NCBI GenBank assembly: GCA_021793035.1
Contig: JAJYTM010000009.1
Location: forward strand, 1-16,303
Source: Microcaldota archaeon
GTDB lineage: Archaea > Micrarchaeota > Micrarchaeia > Micrarchaeales > Micrarchaeaceae
DNA: 16,303 nt
Reading direction: 5' to 3'
The notes under the pieces are model-generated. The model ran no database searches and was not told the origin of the DNA. It was given only the letters and a program-made list of their open reading frames with translations. Position 1 is the first letter of the stretch; every line of letters starts with the position of its first letter. The position numbers were made by a program, and so were the translations under genes. Shown in pieces: positions 6,958 through 14,406 of this stretch.

Positions 6958-7530
6958 ATGGAAAGCAGGACAACGGGCAATAGCAGACATATGCTGATTA
7001 GCAAGGTAGTTGGATTCAGCCTGGATAATATCGGCGCCGACAACCGCTTGGGTGCGGAGGTGAAGAACGCTATCGTGATAGGCCTCCACATGCTCAACAA
7101 TGCGGGGGTAGGCGAGATTGTCGATAGGGAGATGGCCATAAAGGCGGTGCTGGATGCATTCTGCATCGCTGACGAAAAGCTTGCCTTGCAGGTCAGGGAC
7201 ATATTCGCAGAAGTGATAGACCCGATAATGCTGGAGCTACGCAGCCTTGATTTGAGGAGGATGAAGCGCATAGACTTTGACATGAGCTTCATAATCAGCG
7301 ATTACATAAAGCCTAGCGTGGCGAGCATCATGCGCATAATGGACAGAGGTGATGTACGCATAGATGCGAATGTCAGGGACGGCATTGTCTACCCTGTAAT
7401 AGTTATACCGATAGTAAAAAGCATGCACAATAATCTGAAGTTCTATTCTGCGTTCGTGGACGAACTGGTGCGTCGCGAGGAGGATGAAGGATCTAAAGCG
7501 CTGATAAAGGCACTGACTCTCAGGAGCTGA
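6958..7530 (+). CDS. Unrecognised helical protein (190 aa)
   Basis: I do not recognise this protein. It appears almost wholly helical and cytosolic: a basic lead (ESRTTGNSRHMLISK), helices around 33-50 and 58-75 (REMAIKAVLDAFCIADEKL), 78-100, 105-130, and 145-185, ending in the charged VDELVRREEDEGSKALIKAL. There is no signal peptide, transmembrane span, Cys cluster or nucleotide-binding loop. ATG 6958 follows GGCCATTTT, similar in layout to the TGATTTT-ATG signals of its neighbours. The RlmM-like methyltransferase starts four bases after its stop, so the two are surely translated from one mRNA. This suggests, without proving, a role in RNA modification or ribosome assembly. Confidence 0.75.
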   Translation: MESRTTGNSRHMLISKVVGFSLDNIGADNRLGAEVKNAIVIGLHMLNNAGVGEIVDREMAIKAVLDAFCIADEKLALQVRDIFAEVIDPIMLELRSLDLRRMKRIDFDMSFIISDYIKPSVASIMRIMDRGDVRIDANVRDGIVYPVIVIPIVKSMHNNLKFYSAFVDELVRREEDEGSKALIKALTLRS

Positions 7531-7534
7531 TTTT

Positions 7535-8509
7535 ATGGATGGCGGGCAGGGCTTGGTGTACGTGTTCATACAGGCTCCGGATCCAGACAGGGTGGGATCG
7601 TACTTTGCTGAGAAGGGATTCGGCATGGGCACTGCAATAGGCAGCGGCATGCTCATGATGGAGCTTGACGAACAGAGCGGTGCAGTGGATGGCATAATGG
7701 GTCTTCTAAACTCCAACATGTTTCTCCAGCGCAGAGTCAACAGGGCGTATTTATGCGACAGCTCTGAAGATGACATTGATGCTGCAATCAGGGGGATCGA
7801 AGATAAGGCTGCTGCAGGCACGCTGTTTCGGGTTGTAGCATATCCGAAAAAGATAGAGGATGAAATTGTAGAAAAGCTTGATTCGCATGGCGAAGCGCTT
7901 GAACCCAGAGGCTTCGCAGAGGTGGCTTACGTTGTCAGCATCATGGGAAAATACTTCTTTGGATTGAGCAGCAGGGGCAGGTATTTCGTCAGGTCAGGCA
8001 TTATGGAGAGCCAGCTTTCACGCGCATATTACAAAATAGCAGAAGCGTTCGAGAGGTTCGATATGCACATTGACAATGAATCAAGGGTCTTGGACATAGG
8101 CTCTGCGCCAGGCGGGTGGAGCCAGTACATTTCCGACAGGGCAGGGCTGTGCGTAGCGGTAGACCCCGCGAAGATGGAGATAGAGAGGGCCAACATAGAG
8201 CACATAGAAAAAACATTCCAGGACGGCATAAAGGAGATAGAGAGCAGGGCGCCATATGACCTAGCAGTGTGCGATGCGAACATAGACCCACGCCAGGTTG
8301 CTGGGTTCGTTGCTGGAACACCTGGGCTGATTTCCGATGTAGGGGCAGCACTGATTACGCTGAAGCTGAAGTACAAGTCCGGAAGGTCTGTGCAGAGGGT
8401 AATAGACGAAACTTGCGGGATTATGTCAAAAAGTTTTAATAGTATAACGGTAAAGAGGCTACTGTCAAACACACTTATGGAGGCAACGCTGTATGCGCGA
8501 AAGGCGTAA
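7535..8509 (+). CDS. THUMP-type RlmM/FtsJ-like ribose 2'-O-methyltransferase
   Basis: A SAM-dependent enzyme that probably methylates a 2'-hydroxyl in structured RNA. The C-terminal Rossmann-like domain (about 160-324) carries motif I as DIGSAPGGWSQYI (187-199) and the K-D-K-E catalytic tetrad of the RrmJ/FtsJ family: Lys167 in AYYKIAEAF, Asp247 in AVCDANIDP, Lys277 in ITLKLKY, Glu316 in LMEATLY. Residues about 65-150 look like a THUMP-type RNA-binding region (ending FFGLSSRGRYFVR), the arrangement of RlmM rather than of the single-domain RlmE. The substrate (23S rRNA or tRNA) is unknown; no gene symbol is assigned. ATG follows TGATTTT overlapping the upstream stop. The MFS gene follows after 23 bases. 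Confidence 0.82.
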   Translation: MDGGQGLVYVFIQAPDPDRVGSYFAEKGFGMGTAIGSGMLMMELDEQSGAVDGIMGLLNSNMFLQRRVNRAYLCDSSEDDIDAAIRGIEDKAAAGTLFRVVAYPKKIEDEIVEKLDSHGEALEPRGFAEVAYVVSIMGKYFFGLSSRGRYFVRSGIMESQLSRAYYKIAEAFERFDMHIDNESRVLDIGSAPGGWSQYISDRAGLCVAVDPAKMEIERANIEHIEKTFQDGIKEIESRAPYDLAVCDANIDPRQVAGFVAGTPGLISDVGAALITLKLKYKSGRSVQRVIDETCGIMSKSFNSITVKRLLSNTLMEATLYARKA

Positions 8510-8532
8510 TGTGTGGGTAATGCTGTGAATCT

Positions 8533-9705
8533 ATGAAAAGCTTTTTGAACAAGAATGTCCTGCTGATATCGTTCTCGGCATTCTTCTCGGATATGGGTTA
8601 CCAGACCGTTCTCGCGGTCCTGCCTGTGCTTCTAGTCATAACGATGCACGCGCCAGTGTATGTATATGGAATAGTTATGGGCGTGTCGTACGGCTTCGGT
8701 TCCCTGCTTGGATATATCGGTGGAAAGCTTGCCGATACCTACGGGAGGAAGAAAATAGCAATATTGGGCAACGCCCTGATACCCATACTGTCCTTCAGCG
8801 GAATAGCGACTGGATTCTACGAGAGTTCCGTACTGTTCACAGGAGGCTGGCTCTCGAGGAACTTTAGGTCGCCGGCAAGGAGGGCATTGATAAGCGATGA
8901 GGCCAACGGCTCCGACAGGGGCAAGGTTTTCGGTTTTCTCAACGCACTCGACGTTGGTGGGGGAGTAGCTTCGATAATAGTCCTCCTATCGCTCCTATAC
9001 CTGAAGGTCGCGTTGCCCCTCATTATCCTCGCCACAGCAATACCTATAGCTTTCGCTACAGTGCTCCTTGTGTTCGTCAAGGAGAAAAAGTATAGGAAGC
9101 GGAGCAAGGCGGTTACGGAAGCGAAGCGGGGCACGATTGCCGTAAACAGGAAAGCGTACATGGGAGTTATAATAGCAACGGGTCTTTTCGGCTTCAGCTA
9201 CTACAGCTTGGGCTTTCCCATACTCACGATAGCGCAGAGCCAGGGAAGTGACGCACTGGGCTTCGCTTCATACATGCTGTTCCTTCTTGCTGCGGCGGTA
9301 TTCGGCTATATCATAGGCAGCAGGAAGCTGCGCCTCATACCTTCGCTGAGCGGCCTGGGCTACGTGCTCTCTGCCATGGGCACCCTGCTTCTCGGTCTCG
9401 CATATGTGTACTCGCTGGGCGTTGCCATCATGTACATCGCAGTTGTAGTAATAGGCATGGCGGTAGGGACAATAGACACCCTCGAGCCTAGCCTGATAAC
9501 GCAGATAAAGCCGAGGAGCGAGCGCGGCAGCGGCATGGGTGCGCTCACGGCTTCGAGGAGCGCTGGACTGTTCTTTGGCAACATAATCATGGGCATACTA
9601 TACTACTTCGGGCCCTTCTACTCATACATATATGCGGCGATTGCTGCGTGCATTGCTGCAATAGTCTTGCTCACGCTCGGCAGGCGTTTTGGAAGCAGGA
9701 TCTGA
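8533..9705 (+). CDS. MFS transporter (12 membrane segments)
   Basis: A 390-residue major facilitator superfamily carrier. Residue composition gives about 12 hydrophobic spans with a charged central loop (EKKYRKRSKAVTEAKR, about 180-195). Motif A appears between spans 2 and 3 as GGKLADTYGRKK (63-74), and a second-half relic (GSRKLR) lies near 258. The segment GGWLSRNFRSPARRALISDE (about 101-120) resembles the TM4-5 region of sugar-phosphate or drug exporters of this group. The substrate cannot be told from sequence. It starts 23 bases after the methyltransferase gene with a GTGAATCT-ATG signal, so it probably belongs to the same operon. Its stop lies 12 bases from that of the convergent glycosidase gene. 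Confidence 0.88.
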   Translation: MKSFLNKNVLLISFSAFFSDMGYQTVLAVLPVLLVITMHAPVYVYGIVMGVSYGFGSLLGYIGGKLADTYGRKKIAILGNALIPILSFSGIATGFYESSVLFTGGWLSRNFRSPARRALISDEANGSDRGKVFGFLNALDVGGGVASIIVLLSLLYLKVALPLIILATAIPIAFATVLLVFVKEKKYRKRSKAVTEAKRGTIAVNRKAYMGVIIATGLFGFSYYSLGFPILTIAQSQGSDALGFASYMLFLLAAAVFGYIIGSRKLRLIPSLSGLGYVLSAMGTLLLGLAYVYSLGVAIMYIAVVVIGMAVGTIDTLEPSLITQIKPRSERGSGMGALTASRSAGLFFGNIIMGILYYFGPFYSYIYAAIAACIAAIVLLTLGRRFGSRI

Positions 9706-9717
9706 ATCTGCAGTGCG

Positions 9718-10713
9718 TCAGCCTTTTGACAGGCTTCTGCTGTATATCGACAAAAATGAGTACCATGCCGGGCTGGGCTTGCCTATCGTGGGGTTAGAGA
9801 GGTTTAGGAGGCCGAAATTATTTCCTACTGGCCCGTCCGATAAGCCCCAAAGGTCGTACCAGTATGCTCTTTTTATGTACGGATATTTGTTGAACAGGTT
9901 GAACGCCTGCACCATGAACGCCTCCTGGTTGCTTTGCGAATAGCCTACGCTGGCGTTAGAGCCCGAGGGTATGCCGAATTCAGTTATCCATATGGGCTTG
10001 CCGGTTAGCGACTCGTACTCCGAAATCCACGCGGACCATATCTGCACGCCTGACTGGTTCATAGGGCCGGCAGTTGATGGGTAGGCATGTATGGATATGG
10101 CGCTGCAATATTTCGCTGCACCATAACTCCATACCTTTGAATACCATTGGTATATGCTGTAGCTGCCAATTGGTGCGCCGCCGAAACAAACTATCGTGGC
10201 ATTGGGCTCGGCTGCGGTTATTATCAAGTAAGCGCTCCTTGCCATACGGTAATAGTTATAAGCGCTGCCGTTCATGTATCCCTTCTGGAATGTAGGCACC
10301 CATGGCTCATTCCATATCTCCCATGATCTTATCCACGGATATGCCTTTACTGCGGCGCGGACGCTCGCGTTCCATGTGGACAGGTTCCAGGCATCGTTTG
10401 AGAAGCCCCCTGGCAGAGTGTCGTAATCTAGTATGCCCAGATAATGCGCGCCATATGTGCTATGCTGCACGGATAGCGCCTCTTCCTGCGAAGCATTCAC
10501 GCTGATGTCTGTCCGGTAGTATAGGGCGCCAGCCCTCAGGGCGTATATTGCTGAACTCTGGTTGCTGTGAGTGCCGATGCCAACAACAAAATTGTAATTG
10601 CCTTCTATTCCGCCCTGTGCACCAGGAAGCAGGTATATGGACGCCAATGTTGATACAAACGCTGCGAGTAACACCAAGGCTAGCACTGTAACCAGTTTGC
10701 TGCATGCATACAT
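9718..10713 (-). CDS. Secreted or membrane-anchored clan GH-A glycoside hydrolase
   Basis: A 331-residue extracytoplasmic enzyme with a TIM-barrel glycosidase domain. Residues 1-29 hold an N-terminal hydrophobic segment (LVTVLALVLLAAFVSTLASI), a signal peptide or anchor. The clan GH-A acid/base is Glu136 in WEIWNEPW (131-138) and the nucleophile Glu245 in IWITEFG (241-247), about 109 residues apart as in GH5/GH39-type retaining enzymes. SIHAYPS (207-213) is another clan feature. Many Asn-X-Ser/Thr sites suggest N-glycosylation outside the cell. Family and sugar specificity are not decidable here. The start is ATG 10713, preceded by AAGGGTG; the longer frame to 10785 would run into the tRNA gene and is rejected. 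The gene lies 31 bases downstream of tRNA-Ser on the same strand and may share its transcript. Confidence 0.85.
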   Translation of the reverse strand: MYACSKLVTVLALVLLAAFVSTLASIYLLPGAQGGIEGNYNFVVGIGTHSNQSSAIYALRAGALYYRTDISVNASQEEALSVQHSTYGAHYLGILDYDTLPGGFSNDAWNLSTWNASVRAAVKAYPWIRSWEIWNEPWVPTFQKGYMNGSAYNYYRMARSAYLIITAAEPNATIVCFGGAPIGSYSIYQWYSKVWSYGAAKYCSAISIHAYPSTAGPMNQSGVQIWSAWISEYESLTGKPIWITEFGIPSGSNASVGYSQSNQEAFMVQAFNLFNKYPYIKRAYWYDLWGLSDGPVGNNFGLLNLSNPTIGKPSPAWYSFLSIYSRSLSKG

Positions 10714-10744
10714 TACTGCGCACCCTTCATATGCATCATTGAAG

Positions 10745-10868
10745 CGCCAGGGTAGGGATTTGAACCCTAACGTCCTTGCGGACACCGGTTTGCCTGTTGC
10801 ATCACAATTCAGCTCTCGATGTTTTGCAAACTCGAGACCGGCGCGTTACCGGATTCCGCCACCCTGGC
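10745..10868 (-). tRNA. tRNA-Ser(CGA) with intron
   Basis: The acceptor arm GCCAGGG pairs with CCCTGGC. The D arm is GCG/CGC with GG in the loop. The anticodon stem CCGGT/ACCGG frames the loop CTCGAG-A, giving anticodon CGA. A long variable arm (GTCC-GCAA-GGAC) and the T arm TAGGG-TTCAAAT-CCCTA complete a class II tRNA. The discriminator base is G, as in serine tRNAs and unlike the A of leucine tRNAs. Exon 1 is 10831-10868 and exon 2 is 10745-10790, giving an 84-base mature tRNA. The CCA end is not encoded. The TATA box at 10891-10899 puts the start site near the mature 5' end. Confidence 0.93.
10791..10830 (-). other. 40-nt intron of tRNA-Ser, after position 37
   Basis: The intron lies one base 3' to the anticodon, the commonest archaeal site, and would be removed by the tRNA splicing endonuclease. 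TTGCA near its 5' end pairs with TGCAA near its 3' end, forming the intron-side helix of a bulge-helix-bulge. Its bases TCGAGA (10814-10819) are complementary to the exon stretch TCTCGA that includes the anticodon, so the precursor may mask the anticodon. Confidence 0.85.
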
Positions 10869-10890
10869 ACATTATATTTTAGCAGCGAGC

Positions 10891-10899
10891 AATTTTTAT
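10891..10899 (-). promoter_or_regulatory. TATA box of tRNA-Ser
   Basis: On the minus strand ATAAAAATT is centred about 27 bases before the mature tRNA 5' end, the expected archaeal spacing. A nearer AT-rich stretch (10871-10880) would start transcription inside the tRNA and is less likely. Confidence 0.5.
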
Positions 10900-10984
10900 G
10901 GCTATGGCAAAGCGCACACCGAAATCCGCGCGCACATACAATCCGATACCGGAGAGCATGACCTGCCGCAATGTTGCAAAACGC

Positions 10985-10995
10985 TTATATTTATA
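10985..10995 (+). promoter_or_regulatory. TATA box of the GT2 gene
   Basis: TTATATTTATA lies about 63 bases before the ATG at 11053. The expected start site near 11015-11020 falls on a short perfect palindrome (AATGTA-TT-TACATT, 11011-11024), which could be an operator. This implies a leader of about 35 bases, longer than for most genes here. Confidence 0.45.
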
Positions 10996-11052
10996 GGCTT
11001 ATATGTGTTAAATGTATTTACATTATTATTAGAATATCGTGTGTGGTAGCTG

Positions 11053-12609
11053 ATGCATCTCTATAACGAGGACAATGACAAGAAGTTCTCAGTAAGAATA
11101 ATAACAGTAGTGATATTCGTAGTGCTGGCAGTGGCAGGTATAGGTTTTTCTGCATACCTGATATACATATCGCATAGCCTGTACATGTACGTCCTTGCAA
11201 TGCTGTTTACAATACTTTCAGTAGTGTCAGGATTCTTCAACATATTTGCTTCGGCGTTTTATTACAGGTCATATTTCTATGACCAGTACCTGAACGCACT
11301 GAAGGGCAGGATAAAACCGATGAAGAGGATGCCGGAAGTGGCAGTCATTGTGCCGCTATACAATGAGGAGGTGGAACGCGTCGAGAAGAATGTGCTGAGG
11401 CTTTTCGACCTCAACTATCCAAAAAAGCTGCTGCATTTCTACGTTGCAGACGATTCAACCGATACAGAAAAGGCAAGAGCCATATCAAAGTTCTGTATGG
11501 ATAACAACATAGAGTACATACACAGGAATGACAGAAAGGGGTTCAAGGCGGGTGCATTGAACAACGTAATCAAGAACATACAGGAGGAATTCGTAGCTAT
11601 ATTTGACTATGACGAATACCTTGTCAATAGGGATTTCCTTGTTGACCTACTGCCTTACTTCTCAGATAAGAAGCTTGCATATATACAGACAGAGAAGAGG
11701 TACAAGAAGAGCAGCGGGCTTTTCGAGCAGTCGATAGGGCTTTTCGACGCCTTCTTCTTCAAATTCATACAGCAGGCGAGGGGCAGCAACAACACGGCCA
11801 TATTTGCTGGATCGTGCGGCATAATAAGAAAGAGCATACTGGAGGGGCTCGGCGGCTTTCCGGAATACGTCATAGAGGATACCTTTTTCAGCTTCGAAGC
11901 CGACATGAAGAAGTACCACAGCCTCTACATCCCAGCAGTATACGCCGAAGGCAAGCCGATAAAGTCGTTTACCGAATTAGTGAGGCAACAGTGGCGCTAC
12001 AATTACGGCGACACGCAGTTCCTATGGTACTTCTACAAGCACAAGAAGCCCAAGAGCATGAGCCCGCTGTCGCACATAGATTACATAACGCACGGTTTTG
12101 GCCTGAATTATATATCAGTTATATTGGTGCTCTTCACGCTTGTGTCGATAATGATAGTATTCTCCGCTGTTCATTTTGTGCCTCTCACAATAAGCCAGGT
12201 GTTCCAGCAGCAGTACATTGGCACAGACTTGGAGATATTCGGAGGCATGGCCTTTGTGCTGTCCGTTCTTGCCCCTGTCATAATAACAAAGATATACTTC
12301 AATTCGATTAGGAAGGGACTCATGATATTCATGCTCAACTTCAGCCTTGCAATAGTAAGGACGAAGGCGGCTTTCGCAGCAATACTGGGCAAGAGCCCGT
12401 CGCTCACATGGAGCAGGCCGGATGAAAGGAGGAAGCATGACATAGTGTTCGCGATAACGAATACGAAGATGGAGCTCGCCATGGGCATAGCGCTGATAGT
12501 GCTGGGCGCAGTGGCAACGTCGCAGCATAACCTTGCAGGAGGGATTTGGCTGCTCTGGTATGCAGCACTATATATGCTTGCCACCGTATTCATGTACAAA
12601 TACGGCTGA
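11053..12609 (+). CDS. Cellulose-synthase-like family 2 glycosyltransferase
   Basis: A 518-residue membrane glycosyltransferase likely to make and export a beta-linked surface polysaccharide from nucleotide sugars. Two N-terminal spans (about 15-38 and 45-68) precede a cytosolic GT-A domain: VAVIVPLYNEE (97-106), VADDSTD (131-137), KGFKAGALN (162-170), the metal-binding DYD (185-187), the catalytic ED pair (275-276) in VIEDTFFS, and QQWRY (312-316). The last corresponds to the processive QxxRW motif but has Tyr in place of Trp. About four to five C-terminal spans follow (about 345-370, 390-415, 425-445, 475-515). It is split by the tRNA from the secreted glycosidase, a pairing reminiscent of synthase-plus-hydrolase loci. 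A hyaluronan- or chitin-type synthase is also possible. The DUF424 gene follows after 19 bases. Confidence 0.88.
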   Translation: MHLYNEDNDKKFSVRIITVVIFVVLAVAGIGFSAYLIYISHSLYMYVLAMLFTILSVVSGFFNIFASAFYYRSYFYDQYLNALKGRIKPMKRMPEVAVIVPLYNEEVERVEKNVLRLFDLNYPKKLLHFYVADDSTDTEKARAISKFCMDNNIEYIHRNDRKGFKAGALNNVIKNIQEEFVAIFDYDEYLVNRDFLVDLLPYFSDKKLAYIQTEKRYKKSSGLFEQSIGLFDAFFFKFIQQARGSNNTAIFAGSCGIIRKSILEGLGGFPEYVIEDTFFSFEADMKKYHSLYIPAVYAEGKPIKSFTELVRQQWRYNYGDTQFLWYFYKHKKPKSMSPLSHIDYITHGFGLNYISVILVLFTLVSIMIVFSAVHFVPLTISQVFQQQYIGTDLEIFGGMAFVLSVLAPVIITKIYFNSIRKGLMIFMLNFSLAIVRTKAAFAAILGKSPSLTWSRPDERRKHDIVFAITNTKMELAMGIALIVLGAVATSQHNLAGGIWLLWYAALYMLATVFMYKYG

Positions 12610-12628
12610 GATATCTAAAGGTTATTTG

Positions 12629-12964
12629 ATGATATATATAAAGTTTCATAATACGGATGACGGGCTCATACTAGCAATGTGCGACTCGTCGCTCATAGAT
12701 AGAGTGCTCGAAGAAGGAGATGTGTACATAGACGTAAAGAATTATTCAGAATTCTACAAGGGCGACCTTGTAGAGCCGGATCAGGCAAAGGCTCTGATAG
12801 TCAGAGATATCATAAAGGCCGCAAATATCATCGGCGACGAAGCCGTTGATGTGGCAATAGACAGCGATGTCATACGGCAGGAGAACGTCAAGAAGGTAGA
12901 GGGGGTAAGGTACGCACATGCGTACAGGGTCGATAAGCCCGGCCAGGAAGCCCCGCCAGCATAA
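12629..12964 (+). CDS. DUF424 family protein
   Basis: A 111-residue protein of the archaea-specific DUF424 family, whose function is unknown. The family pattern is visible: an opening strand MIYIKFHNTDDGLILAMCD (1-19), the turn SLIDRVLEEGDVYIDV, then the FYKGDLVEPDQAKALI segment, a helix with ANIIGDEAVDVAI, and the closing ENVKKVEGVRYAHAYRV. ATG 12629 matches the family start; an upstream in-frame ATG at 12533 lies within the GT2 gene and is rejected. It is 19 bases after the GT2 stop with a weak AAAGGTTATTTG signal, so the two genes are probably co-transcribed. It converges on the NAC gene, with five bases between the stops. Confidence 0.88.
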   Translation: MIYIKFHNTDDGLILAMCDSSLIDRVLEEGDVYIDVKNYSEFYKGDLVEPDQAKALIVRDIIKAANIIGDEAVDVAIDSDVIRQENVKKVEGVRYAHAYRVDKPGQEAPPA

Positions 12965-12969
12965 TGGTT

Positions 12970-13317
12970 TCACTGCTGCTCCTTAATCCTCATTATCGCT
13001 TCTGCTATGTCACCGTTCGTATCCTTGAGCGCCTGCTCCGCTTTGTCTCTGTCGTCTATTCCAGCCTTCTCCATTACCATGCGTATGTCCTCATCAGTTA
13101 TTTCAACATTGACGCTCTTCTCCTTTTCTTCTACGTCTCCGGATATCTGGAAGCTCACCATGCCCTGCGCCTCTATCCTAGTCACTTGGGGGTTATGTAT
13201 CAGTATGTCGCGGTCGCTGCACGCAATGGTGACTGAATCCGCATTTACCTCGGATGATTTTATACCCATCTTTGACATCAAGCTCTTAAGCGCCCGCGGG
13301 TCCATGTTTGGCATCAT
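12970..13317 (-). CDS. nac: Archaeal nascent polypeptide-associated complex (NAC-alpha)
   Basis: A ribosome-bound chaperone that contacts nascent chains near the tunnel exit; archaea have only the alpha-type subunit, which forms homodimers. The 115-residue protein opens MMPNMDPRALKSLMSKMGI, as archaeal NACs do. The NAC dimer domain follows (about 25-62, with ILIHNPQVTRIEAQGMVSFQISG in two pieces), then an acidic linker (EEKEKSVNVEIT), and the C-terminal UBA domain (about 74-113, ending TNGDIAEAIMRI). The frame extends 14 codons further up, but ATG 13317 matches the family start and lies about 21 bases from a minus-strand TATA box (13333-13342), so the mRNA is probably leaderless or nearly so. 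It is divergent from the LamG gene. Confidence 0.93.
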   Translation of the reverse strand: MMPNMDPRALKSLMSKMGIKSSEVNADSVTIACSDRDILIHNPQVTRIEAQGMVSFQISGDVEEKEKSVNVEITDEDIRMVMEKAGIDDRDKAEQALKDTNGDIAEAIMRIKEQQ

Positions 13318-13332
13318 AGTAATCACTGCAAA

Positions 13333-13342
13333 AATTTTATAG
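13333..13342 (-). promoter_or_regulatory. TATA box of the NAC gene
   Basis: On the minus strand CTATAAAATT is centred about 21 bases before ATG 13317. This places the start site at or just before the start codon. Confidence 0.5.
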
Positions 13343-13360
13343 TATATGGAGTGAAACACA

Positions 13361-13369
13361 TTTATATAT
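13361..13369 (+). promoter_or_regulatory. TATA box of the LamG pilin-like gene
   Basis: TTTATATAT lies about 55 bases before the GTG at 13420, giving an expected start site near 13390 and a leader of about 30 bases. It lies only about 20 bases from the NAC TATA box, so the two promoters are back to back. Confidence 0.45.
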
Positions 13370-13419
13370 GAAGCGTCAAAAATAATATTGCATCATAAGG
13401 ATTGGTTGGGGCGGGATTT

Positions 13420-14379
13420 GTGAGGCTGCAGAGCGCAATGGAGTACTTGATGACCTACGGCTGGGCCATCCTAATCGTTGCTGTCGTACTTGCGGCGCTA
13501 TTTGAGCTCGGGGTCTTCAACGTCCTTAACCTGGAGCCGCACGTAGCACCAGGAGGGTGCTATGTTTACAGGCCTGAGGGACCATCCACTCTCGCCTATA
13601 TATCCTTATCGGGCGAATGCAACGGATATCTTCCACAATTTGTGGCCCGGTTTAACGGTTATTCAACAAACATAAGCGCGCCAGTATCGACATTGTCCCT
13701 CATGAACAAAGGGCAGTTCGCAGTCACATCGTGGATCTACATAGACGGGCAGACCGGGACTGAGCAGATGCCCGTATCTATTGGTGCGGACGTGTGCTAC
13801 ACTTCATACTACAGCGGGCCGGATGACACAGGCGTAATACTCATAGCTGCACCAGGCTATCCGGCAAGCGCGCCAAGTAACGCGCAGCCGGATTATTTCA
13901 AGGCTGCAGCATGCATATTCAACACCACATACGATGGGGCGCAGTGGGAATGGGTGACTGCAAATTTCACGCAAGGCGACTATAACAAATGGATTTTCGT
14001 CGCGACCACGTACAATGGAACCTACCTTGACCTGTATATAAATGGCAAGCTGGTGAATAGCACTGAGGCCCCAGGTACGCTCCTCCAGCCAGAAGGCTAT
14101 ATGTCGCTGGGAAACATGTACTCGCCTATATATTCAGGAAGCAGGTTCTGGTACAACGGCTCGCTGTCAAATGTCCAGATATACAACGAATCGATAAGCG
14201 CGCAGGGAGTGGAATACCTGTATAAAGGCGGCATTGGCGAGCCGCCCGAAGAGCTCAACAAGCTTGCGCTTTGGATTCCGCTCAACGGCAACGCCAACGA
14301 TTATAGTGGCAACACATATGGCAACCAGTTCTACAACGGCAGCTACTACGGCTGGATAGACAACTATAGGTATACGTGA
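13420..14379 (+). CDS. Pilin-like (class III signal peptide) LamG-domain surface protein
   Basis: A 319-residue cell-surface protein. Residues 1-35 carry RLQSAMEYLMTYGWAILIVAVVL in overlapping pieces: a short basic lead, the QSAMEYL motif and a hydrophobic helix, as in archaellin/pilin-type precursors cut by prepilin peptidase. The rest is extracellular. About residues 85-265 resemble a LamG/concanavalin-like jelly roll (TSWIYIDGQTG, NKWIFVATTYNGTYLDLYING and GSLSNVQIYNESIS, typical of Laminin_G_3). A final segment (LALWIPLNGNANDYSGN) looks like the start of a second, truncated LamG repeat. Cysteines at 47, about 66 and 127 may pair. The start is GTG 13420 after GGGCGGGATTT; TTG 13402 in frame would add six residues. 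It is probably a minor pilin or sugar-binding adhesin. Confidence 0.8.
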   Translation: MRLQSAMEYLMTYGWAILIVAVVLAALFELGVFNVLNLEPHVAPGGCYVYRPEGPSTLAYISLSGECNGYLPQFVARFNGYSTNISAPVSTLSLMNKGQFAVTSWIYIDGQTGTEQMPVSIGADVCYTSYYSGPDDTGVILIAAPGYPASAPSNAQPDYFKAAACIFNTTYDGAQWEWVTANFTQGDYNKWIFVATTYNGTYLDLYINGKLVNSTEAPGTLLQPEGYMSLGNMYSPIYSGSRFWYNGSLSNVQIYNESISAQGVEYLYKGGIGEPPEELNKLALWIPLNGNANDYSGNTYGNQFYNGSYYGWIDNYRYT

Positions 14380-14406
14380 CTGCATCGCGATATGCCTGCT
14401 GCAGGG

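Noticed and set aside
10714..10785. N-terminal extension of the glycosidase to residue MSARTLGF
   Set aside because: It would begin inside the tRNA-Ser gene and place 24 residues before the hydrophobic export segment. ATG 10713 has AAGGGTG before it.
10745..10868. Assignment of the class II tRNA as tRNA-Leu
   Set aside because: The anticodon is CGA (Ser) and the discriminator base is G. Leucine tRNAs normally have A there.
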